The notes beneath the pieces were generated by a model. It searched no databases. It saw only the letters and a list, made by a program, of their open reading frames with translations, and was not told the DNA's origin. From DATBHM01 sp036557505 (GTDB lineage: Bacteria > Actinomycetota > UBA4738 > JACQTL01), in NCBI GenBank assembly GCA_036557505.1, contig DATBHM010000246.1, positions 1 to 5,755 on the forward strand: DNA of 5,755 nt, in the 5' to 3' direction. Below, one piece after another: positions 1 through 4,247 of the stretch; position 1 is the first letter of the stretch, and each line of letters opens with the position of its first letter. A program made the position numbers and the translations under genes.

Positions 1-873
1 GGCGTAGGGCAGCGCGGACGATTCCACCAATGGTCCGTTCGCCAGGCGGTGCATCGCGTCGAGGACCGCGCCGGCCTGCGCGGCACCGCCCTGCCCAGCG
101 GCGACCTTCTCGACCCGACCACCGACCCGCACGGAGTACCCGTCGCGCATGTCCTGGAGCTGTGCGAGCAGGGTCGGTGACCAGACCACGTCGACCGGCC
201 GGGGGCGGGCCGGGTCGTTCGCCGCGACGTCGAGGGCGGCGACCTCCTTGGCGAGGCGTCCGTTGGGTGCCACCTGTGACTGCAGGGCCGCGTTCAGGTA
301 CGTCCCGTCGGGACCGTAGTCGATGCCCTCGTGCAGCACGAACGTCCACGCCAGCCGGAGCCGGGTCGTGGGCGCTCGCTGGTGCTCGGCGAGGTCGAGG
401 AACACGATCGGCGTGCGGATCGACGCGAGCGTCCGGTCGCCCGAACGGAGCTCGATGTCCGCCGGGTAGATCGCGGTCTGCTCCCCCCGAACGAGCGCCG
501 CGCTCACGTCCTCCACGATCGACTTGTTCAGCGTGACCACCCGCCGGCCACCCGGCGCGAGCGTGCCGGTGACCGGGGCGAAGTTCGCGTACAGGGGGCC
601 CGACCCGGCGGGGTCCTCGCGGAGCGAGTCCTCGTACTCGTTGCGGGTGTGGGACGGCGTGAACACGGTCAGTCCGAACTGCAGGTCGTCGGCCGGACCG
701 CCACCGTCGTTCCGCGCGACGACCGTGAGCCTGAGGTCGCTCGCCTGCGGGGTGAGCCACGGCGTCATCGTGTGCAAGCGGATGGACACGTCCGGGCCCG
801 GGGCGGAGTTCGCCGGGGGCGCGCCGAGGACGAGGATGACGAGGACGACGAGGATGCTGGCCGGCCGATGCAT
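1..873 (-). CDS. DUF6049-family exported protein, 3' end cut by window edge
   Basis: Reading the minus strand from the ATG at 873 gives 291 open codons that run off the left edge, so the C-terminal part is missing. Residues 1-24 form a signal peptide: a short basic start (MHRP), a hydrophobic core ILVVLVILVLG, then a small-residue region ending ANSA. Residues about 28-165 look like an all-beta extracellular domain. Residues about 170-291 carry segments I recognise from actinobacterial DUF6049 proteins: LRLAWTFVLHEG, VAPNGRLAKE, WSPTLLAQLQDM and a terminal LPYA (usually followed by D). The family is found beside murJ in actinobacteria and is presumed to act outside the membrane or in the envelope; its biochemical role is unknown. 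No Shine-Dalgarno is visible, and TACAAT lies 11 bases before the start. The NUDIX gene is upstream on the same strand, 79 bases away. murJ would be expected just beyond base 1. Family assignment rests on recalled motifs plus gene order. Confidence 0.8.
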   Translation of the reverse strand, partial: MHRPASILVVLVILVLGAPPANSAPGPDVSIRLHTMTPWLTPQASDLRLTVVARNDGGGPADDLQFGLTVFTPSHTRNEYEDSLREDPAGSGPLYANFAPVTGTLAPGGRRVVTLNKSIVEDVSAALVRGEQTAIYPADIELRSGDRTLASIRTPIVFLDLAEHQRAPTTRLRLAWTFVLHEGIDYGPDGTYLNAALQSQVAPNGRLAKEVAALDVAANDPARPRPVDVVWSPTLLAQLQDMRDGYSVRVGGRVEKVAAGQGGAAQAGAVLDAMHRLANGPLVESSALPYA

Positions 874-884
874 TGCGGCGAGCC

Positions 885-890
885 ATTGTA
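885..890 (-). promoter_or_regulatory. Possible -10 box (TACAAT) for the DUF6049 gene
   Basis: TACAAT on the minus strand differs from the TATAAT consensus at one position. Eleven bases separate it from the ATG at 873, so transcription would start about five bases before the codon and leave no room for a ribosome binding site. No TTGACA-like -35 is visible at 16-18 bases. This is inferred from spacing and sequence only. Confidence 0.35.
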
Positions 891-913
891 GGCACCGCGA
901 CCGGCCCGTACGG

Positions 914-929
914 CGCAGGCGTGCCTGCG
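914..929 (-). terminator. Inverted repeat between NUDIX and DUF6049 genes, possible terminator
   Basis: The sequence has 7-base arms CGCAGGC and GCCTGCG separated by two bases; as RNA it would fold as a 6-bp stem with a 4-base loop. It begins 24 bases after the NUDIX stop and lies upstream of the TACAAT box of the next gene. There is no T-tract. It could be a GC-rich terminator closing the deacylase-NUDIX unit, or an operator for the DUF6049 promoter. The sequence does not decide between these. Confidence 0.35.
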
Positions 930-952
930 TTCCTCGGCTTCTCGCAGGACGT

Positions 953-1423
953 TCAGGTTCCGGGTCCGGCCTCGTCACCGGGTCCGGTGGGCTCGTCGGC
1001 CCCGAGGATCGCGACCGCCTTCTGCACGACCTCGCGCTCGGACCGATAGGTCGCCTTCCTGACGGCGTCCGCCACCCCGAACCACCGGACCTCCTCCATC
1101 TCGTGGTCGTGCAGGCCGATGTCCCCGCCGGTCGCGTGCATCAGGAAGAACCGCACGGTCTTGCGGACCCCCACCTCGTCCCAGCGGTAGAAGTACGAGA
1201 TCGAGCCGAGGTCGTCGTCGATCTCGGCGGTGAGCCCCGTCTCCTCGCGGACCTCCCGGAGGGCGGCATCCTCGGGCCCTTCCTCGGGCTCGATCATGCC
1301 CTTTGGCAGGCCCCAGGCCAGCTCGCCACGGCGGGTGCGGCGCGCCGCAAGGGCGATCTCGGTCGCAGGTCCGATGCGCCGGAACACAACCCCTCCGGCC
1401 GAACGCTCGGAGCGGGTCCTCAC
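953..1423 (-). CDS. NUDIX hydrolase
   Basis: This 156-residue protein is a single NUDIX domain. The full NUDIX box GX5EX7REUXEEXGU is intact at residues about 42-64, reading GMIEPEEGPEDAALREVREETGL in two pieces (GMIEPEE then GPEDAALREVREETGL), including the REVREE metal-binding glutamates. It is preceded by the usual SAGGVVF strand and WGLPKG. NUDIX enzymes hydrolyse nucleoside diphosphates linked to another group; the substrate cannot be read from this sequence. A GTG at 1441 would add six residues, but I prefer the GTG at 1423. That start forms a GTGA overlap with the stop of the deacylase gene, which is typical of translational coupling, has a GGA about seven bases upstream, and removes a 22-base overlap. 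The protein sits where actinobacteria place the NUDIX gene next to DUF6049 and near the CCA enzyme (MutT4 position in mycobacteria). Confidence 0.93.
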   Translation of the reverse strand: MRTRSERSAGGVVFRRIGPATEIALAARRTRRGELAWGLPKGMIEPEEGPEDAALREVREETGLTAEIDDDLGSISYFYRWDEVGVRKTVRFFLMHATGGDIGLHDHEMEEVRWFGVADAVRKATYRSEREVVQKAVAILGADEPTGPGDEAGPGT

Positions 1424-1935
1424 GACCTGATCCGGGTCCACCGCCGCCGCGTCGAACCGCCCGTGCCCATGGGCCGCGCGATCCTCGCGACCTTGGCCCC
1501 GGTGGCCTTCACGAGATCCTCGCCGCGGATCTTGAGGATGGCGGTGGGGTCGCCCCCCGCGAAGTACAGCACCTCCTGCCCGGCCAGCTTGCGATCCGCG
1601 ACCACGCGGAACTCCCCGGGGAGCCCGACCGGGGGCACCGACTCCGACAGGTACTCCGAGAGCTGCGAGGTGCGGTCGTCGGCTGCGGGCTTGATCTCGT
1701 GCGCGCGGACCGCGGTCCGGACGCGCTCGGGGTCCGGCTCCTTGCTGCTGGGGACGAGCGCGGCGACCGGCCCCCGGTCGGTCTCGAAGACCACCACCTT
1801 CCCGACGACCTCGGGGGGGAGCCCGAGCACGCCGGCGATCCGTTCGGCCGAGCGCAACCGGTCACGCACAGGAAGGAGCTCGTGACGGACGTCCCGTTCC
1901 ACCAGGTGGTTGTGGACGTCCACGCTCGTCCGCAT
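1420..1935 (-). CDS. YbaK/ProX-type aminoacyl-tRNA deacylase
   Basis: A 171-residue protein matching the YbaK/EbsC/ProX editing fold. Members remove wrongly attached amino acids from tRNA in the cytoplasm, often Cys- or Ala-tRNAPro. Visible family features are a helical N-terminus with SAERIAGVLG, the strand GKVVVFETDRGPVAALVP with the expected catalytic lysine at K46, and VADRKLAGQEVLYFAGGDPT then AILKIRGEDLVKATGAKVARI, which corresponds to the family's glycine-rich substrate loop (here AGGDP, about 126-130). The ATG at 1935 is chosen because residues from an upstream start (2067) are Arg/Pro-rich, resemble no protein, and would run through the hairpin at 2035-2065. No Shine-Dalgarno is present; a TGnCATACT element six bases upstream suggests a leaderless message. 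The stop overlaps the NUDIX start by four bases, so the two are probably one operon. The amino acid and tRNA specificity are unknown. Confidence 0.88.
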   Translation of the reverse strand: MRTSVDVHNHLVERDVRHELLPVRDRLRSAERIAGVLGLPPEVVGKVVVFETDRGPVAALVPSSKEPDPERVRTAVRAHEIKPAADDRTSQLSEYLSESVPPVGLPGEFRVVADRKLAGQEVLYFAGGDPTAILKIRGEDLVKATGAKVARIARPMGTGGSTRRRWTRIRS

Positions 1936-1941
1936 CCCGGA

Positions 1942-1950
1942 AGTATGCCA
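1942..1950 (-). promoter_or_regulatory. Possible extended -10 promoter (TGGCATACT) for a leaderless deacylase mRNA
   Basis: The minus strand reads TGG-CATACT, which fits an extended -10 (TGn followed by four of six TATAAT matches). Six bases separate it from the ATG at 1935, placing the expected transcription start on the A of the start codon. No convincing -35 is seen. Together with the absent Shine-Dalgarno this supports leaderless translation of the deacylase-NUDIX operon. Confidence 0.4.
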
Positions 1951-2034
1951 GGGACCCCGGAAACGCCGTTTCGCGGGCCCCGGCAGAGGGCGTCCGGGCC
2001 GGAAGGCGCGGACGGGTCGCGTCCACGCCCCCCT

Positions 2035-2065
2035 GGCGCCGCACCCCGCCGGCGGGCGCGGCGCC
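2035..2065 (-). terminator. Strong GC-rich hairpin after the KGG gene
   Basis: Perfect 8-base arms GGCGCCGC (2035-2042) and GCGGCGCC (2058-2065) enclose a 15-base centre that contains its own palindrome CCCGCCGGCGGG. The stem begins 12 bases after the KGG stop codon on the minus strand. There is no U-tract, as is usual for factor-independent terminators in high-GC actinobacteria. It would separate the KGG transcript from the deacylase gene, which has its own putative promoter. No other feature is visible in the 142 bases between these two genes. Confidence 0.5.
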
Positions 2066-2077
2066 AAGCCTCGACCG

Positions 2078-2281
2078 CTAGCGCGAGCCTCCCTTGCGGC
2101 CGATCTGCTGGTAGAACTCGATGCCGTAGCGGCGCTTGGTCGTGTCGCCGCCCTTCTTCCCGCCGATCTTGCCGATCTTGCCGAAGAAGTCGGCGCCGTA
2201 CCGCTGCTTCGTGGTCAGGCCGCCCTTGCGGCCGGCTTCCGCACGGGACATCCGCTTGGTCTCGCCGCTGGTCTCAGCCAC
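2078..2281 (-). CDS. KGG-repeat general stress protein
   Basis: A 67-residue, very basic and hydrophilic protein with KGG motifs at 19-21, 43-45 and 63-65. It is built of two tandem units with an exact 24-residue offset: KGGLTTKQRYGADFFGKIG and KGGDTTKRRYGIEFYQQIGR. Such KGG/GsiB-YciG-like proteins accumulate under stress or in stationary phase and are probably disordered; their molecular action is unclear. The GTG start is firmly set by a GGAGG ribosome binding site nine bases upstream. A longer frame back to 2479 would cross that site and reads as non-protein. The third motif of the first unit has changed from KGG to IGG (39-41). The gene is divergent from pilT, and a strong hairpin follows its stop. 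Identification is secure; function is only as known for the family. Confidence 0.92.
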   Translation of the reverse strand: MAETSGETKRMSRAEAGRKGGLTTKQRYGADFFGKIGKIGGKKGGDTTKRRYGIEFYQQIGRKGGSR

Positions 2282-2288
2282 GTGGGAA

Positions 2289-2300
2289 CACCTCCAGGTG
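2289..2300 (-). promoter_or_regulatory. Strong ribosome binding site of the KGG gene, inside a small inverted repeat
   Basis: The minus strand carries GGAGG (2295-2291) nine bases before the GTG at 2281, which decides the start. It lies within CACCTGGAGGTG, whose ends CACC and GGTG can pair around a 4-base loop and would hide part of the site. The stem is only four base pairs, so any regulatory effect is speculative. Confidence 0.8.
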
Positions 2301-2328
2301 CGTCGTCGCGGGGGGATTGACCCCGTAG

Positions 2329-2354
2329 TTTCCCAGATGCATCGCAGAGCAACC
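2329..2354 (-). promoter_or_regulatory. Possible general-stress (SigB/SigF-type) promoter for the KGG gene
   Basis: On the minus strand GGTT (2354-2351) is followed after 16 bases by GGGAAA (2334-2329). Actinobacterial SigF/SigB promoters follow GGTT, a 14-17 base spacer and GGGTAT/GGGTAC; the -10 here keeps GGG but has AAA rather than TA(C/T). Transcription would start near 2322 with a leader of about 40 bases that includes the ribosome binding site. General-stress sigma control is known for relatives such as gsiB, which makes the match plausible. The same bases overlap the CCCAGA repeats. Confidence 0.35.
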
Positions 2355-2392
2355 CAGAATCGGGACGAAAAGTCGCGAAGCGTCCCAGATGC
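2331..2392. repeat. Three phased CCCAGA direct repeats in the KGG-pilT divergent region
   Basis: CCCAGA occurs in the same orientation at 2332, 2353 and 2384. The first and third copies extend to an identical ten-base TCCCAGATGC (2331-2340 and 2383-2392); the middle one reads ACCCAGAATC. Start-to-start spacing is 21 and 31 bases, close to two and three helical turns, so all copies would face the same side of the DNA. This is the arrangement expected for regulator sites, but no matching regulator is encoded in the window. Confidence 0.45.
2362..2386. repeat. Dyad GGGACG-N13-CGTCCC upstream of pilT and the KGG gene
   Basis: Perfect 6-base inverted arms lie at 2362-2367 and 2381-2386 with 13 bases between, about two helical turns centre to centre, as for a dimeric DNA-binding protein. 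The right arm overlaps the third CCCAGA repeat. A 6-base dyad in GC-rich DNA can arise by chance, so support is moderate to low. Confidence 0.35.
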
Positions 2393-2450
2393 TGCGAGTC
2401 GCCGGAACGACTCAAGGTACCTACCCATCCGTGCCGACGATCTATCCACG

Positions 2451-3605
2451 ATGGAGATCTCGGACCTGCTCCGACGCATGGTCGAGATGGGCGGCAGCGA
2501 CCTTCACCTGAAGGTGGGGGCGGTCCCGTTCGTCCGCGTCGACGGCACGCTCATCCCGGCCGAATTCCCGGCCCTCGAGGCGACGGACACGGAGTCCTTC
2601 GCGGGCGACCTGCTGCCGCCACAGAAGGCCAGCGAGTTCGGCGACACCCAGGAGGCCGACTTCGGCTACACGCTGTCGGGCGTGGGGCGGTTCCGGGTGA
2701 ACGTCTTCCGGCAGCGCGGCGTCGTCGGCCTCGCCGTCCGGCGCGTTCGCGCCGAGATCCCCTCCTTCGAAGAGCTGATGCTGCCGCCGGTCGTTCGAAC
2801 CCTGGCCGACGGGCACCGCGGCCTGGTGCTGGTCACCGGTCCCACCGGCACCGGGAAGACCACGACGATCGCTGCGGTGATCGGGCACATCAACCGGACG
2901 CGCAACGCGCACATCGTGACCATCGAGGACCCGATCGAGGTGCTCCACGAGGATCACCGGTCGATCGTCGATCAGCGCGAGGTGGGCATCGACACGATGT
3001 CCTACGCGGCCGCGCTCCGCCACGTGGTTCGGCAGGACCCCGACGTGATCTTCATCGGCGAGATCCGGGATGCCCCCTCGGCCGAGGCCGCGATCCAGGC
3101 CGCCGAGACCGGGCACTTCGTCATCTCGACGCTCCACACGACGGACGCGACCGAGACGATCAACCGGATCCTCGACATGTTCCCGCCGCAGCAGCAGGCA
3201 CAGGTCCGCGTGTCGCTGGCCTCGGGCCTGCGCGGGATCCTGTCCCAGCGGCTGCTCCCCCGCGCGAACGGCAGGGGACGGGTCCCGGCCGTGGAGGTCC
3301 TGGTGAACACCGGCCGCGTGCAGGAACGGATCCTGAAGCCCGAGTCCACCTTCGAGATCACCGACGTGATGAACGAGGGCGAGTTCTACGGCATGCAGCT
3401 GTTCGAGCGGGCGCTCGTCCGACTGGTGATGGATGGCCTGGTCCGGGAGGAGGACGCGTCCGACGCCTCGACCAACCCGCACGACTTCGCGCTGGCCCTG
3501 AAGGCCGCCCGCATGGGCCGCGAAGCCGATGCGGCTGCCAACGGGGCGGGGGATCCGTCGGCGCCCGTCGCCGCCGCCGTTCCCGGAGCGGGCTTCACGC
3601 CCTGA
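2451..3605 (+). CDS. pilT: Type IV pilus retraction ATPase PilT
   Basis: A 384-residue secretion-type ATPase, near the usual PilT length of about 345-380. PilT is a cytoplasmic hexamer at the base of type IV pili that drives pilin disassembly and retraction. The N-terminal domain begins MEISDLLRRMVEMGGSDLHLKVG, the standard PilT opening. Motifs in order are Walker A GPTGTGKTT (130-138), Asp box TIEDPIEVLHED (157-168), Walker B with catalytic glutamate DPDVIFIGEIRD (196-207, E204), and His box ETGHFVISTLHTTDA (219-233). The C-terminal region has the family pattern YGMQLFERAL and TNPHDF. The AIRNLIRE motif expected near 289-296 reads RVQERILK instead. Residues after about 352 are an Ala/Pro-rich tail. 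The ATG at 2451 is chosen because homology starts there; upstream in-frame codons to 2136 cover the antisense KGG gene. No Shine-Dalgarno or clear promoter was found. No other pilus gene is in the window, and its 3' end overlaps the next gene convergently. Confidence 0.95.
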   Translation: MEISDLLRRMVEMGGSDLHLKVGAVPFVRVDGTLIPAEFPALEATDTESFAGDLLPPQKASEFGDTQEADFGYTLSGVGRFRVNVFRQRGVVGLAVRRVRAEIPSFEELMLPPVVRTLADGHRGLVLVTGPTGTGKTTTIAAVIGHINRTRNAHIVTIEDPIEVLHEDHRSIVDQREVGIDTMSYAAALRHVVRQDPDVIFIGEIRDAPSAEAAIQAAETGHFVISTLHTTDATETINRILDMFPPQQQAQVRVSLASGLRGILSQRLLPRANGRGRVPAVEVLVNTGRVQERILKPESTFEITDVMNEGEFYGMQLFERALVRLVMDGLVREEDASDASTNPHDFALALKAARMGREADAAANGAGDPSAPVAAAVPGAGFTP

Positions 3606-3960
3606 GCGCGGCCGCCCGCCTCGTCGCGGCGACCTCGAACGGGTGCCGCCGGTAGCCGTACCCCAGGAACAGCACCCCGTACACCGGCAGGAACAACGGC
3701 CCCCACCGGCAGTACTGGCGAACGTGCTCCCGCTCGTGGTCGAAGAGCACCCCCTCGATGGGCTCCGCCCCGACCATCACGAACCCGAGCGTCTGCGCCG
3801 AGTAGCCGAACCGCCGGACGACCAGCGACCATCCCCTCGGGTGCCGGTCGAACAGGATGATGCCGTGGTGGACGTGGGGGGCCTGGAACGTGAGCAGGCC
3901 GAGGACGAGGCCGATCAGCGTGTTCGGAAGCGTCCACAGGAACCCGAGCGCGGTGAGCAC
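3595..3960 (-). CDS. Small membrane protein with HExxH motif, function unknown
   Basis: A 121-residue protein with a hydrophobic segment at residues 2-25 (LTALGFLWTLPNTLIGLVLGLL) split by a proline, and a second at about 88-101 (GPLFLPVYGVLFLG). Between them is FDHEREHVRQYCRWGPLF with an HExxH signature at 75-79, preceded by TLGFVMVG and followed by RRHPFEVAA. HExxH is the zinc-binding and catalytic core of many metallopeptidases, and the glutamate of the PFE segment (E109) could be a third ligand; that is inference. I recall small uncharacterised proteins with HExxHVRQYxRWGPLFxPxY but no tested function. The start is uncertain: I chose the GTG at 3960, directly before the conserved part. An ATG at 4200 would add 80 Arg/Pro/Ala-rich residues that look non-coding. 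Its 3' end overlaps pilT by 11 bases tail to tail, and the CCA gene is divergent. Confidence 0.75.
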   Translation of the reverse strand: MLTALGFLWTLPNTLIGLVLGLLTFQAPHVHHGIILFDRHPRGWSLVVRRFGYSAQTLGFVMVGAEPIEGVLFDHEREHVRQYCRWGPLFLPVYGVLFLGYGYRRHPFEVAATRRAAALRA

Positions 3961-3970
3961 TGAGGGCTTC

Positions 3971-3976
3971 AGCGTA
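3971..3976 (-). promoter_or_regulatory. Weak -10-like box (TACGCT) for the HExxH gene
   Basis: TACGCT on the minus strand fits the loose TAnnnT pattern and lies ten bases before the chosen GTG at 3960, similar to the spacing seen at the DUF6049 gene. No -35 is visible and TAnnnT is short, so this mainly supports the choice of start. Confidence 0.22.
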
Positions 3977-4232
3977 CGCGCACGCCGACGCGGTCGAGAG
4001 CTCCCGCTCCCGGGCACCACGCGGGGCCCGGCCGAGGCTTGCGCCGCCCGCCCAGCGGAGCGGGGCTCTCCGATCCTTGCCTTCCACGACGGGCGCGCCG
4101 TCACGTGCGGGGCGCGTCTCGCCGGTGAGCGCCGTCCGTTCGCGACCGGCCGGCGTTCGGTGTGTTCGTATCGCCTATCTTGCATCGTCACGAACCCCAT
4201 CCGGGTGAAGCTGCGGCGGAAATCCCGGGGGG

Positions 4233-4238
4233 TATCCT
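4233..4238 (+). promoter_or_regulatory. Possible -10 box (TATCCT) for a nearly leaderless CCA gene mRNA
   Basis: TATCCT matches TATAAT at four positions and lies nine bases before the ATG at 4248, so the transcript would begin within about three bases of the start codon. No Shine-Dalgarno precedes that ATG. A second ATG at 4240 is in another frame and too close to the box to be used. No good -35 is seen. Confidence 0.4.
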
Positions 4239-4247
4239 CATGGCCTC

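Larger units (their letters stand above)
3961..4247. other. Divergent intergenic region between HExxH and CCA genes
   Basis: These 287 bases separate two divergently read genes. The minus strand is open through this stretch and could extend the HExxH protein, but the translation is dominated by Arg, Ala, Pro and Ser with no recognisable domain, so I treat it as non-coding. Apart from possible -10 boxes near each gene I see no repeat, RNA gene or clear operator. Confidence 0.5.

Noticed and set aside
524..1885. A 453-codon open frame on the plus strand
   Set aside because: It runs antisense to the DUF6049, NUDIX and deacylase genes, all with recognisable motifs. The translation has no motif.
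1936..2067. N-terminal extension of the deacylase from an ATG at 2067
   Set aside because: The added residues are Arg/Pro/Gly-rich with no family counterpart and would cross the strong hairpin at 2035-2065.
2335..2344. GATGCATC palindrome (2336-2343) as a separate operator
   Set aside because: An 8-base palindrome alone is weak evidence, and it overlaps the better supported CCCAGA repeat.
2136..2450. N-terminal extension of PilT from an ATG at 2136
   Set aside because: PilT homology begins exactly at MEISDLLRRM (2451), and the extension lies antisense to the well-supported KGG gene.
2442..3482. A 346-codon open frame on the minus strand
   Set aside because: It is the antisense shadow of pilT, whose Walker A, Walker B and His motifs are all intact on the plus strand.
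3961..4200. 80-residue N-terminal extension of the HExxH protein from an ATG at 4200
   Set aside because: The sequence is Arg/Ala/Pro-rich low-complexity with no domain or signal peptide. The conserved membrane segment begins just after the GTG at 3960, although starts a little further upstream, such as the tandem GTG codons near 4020, remain possible.
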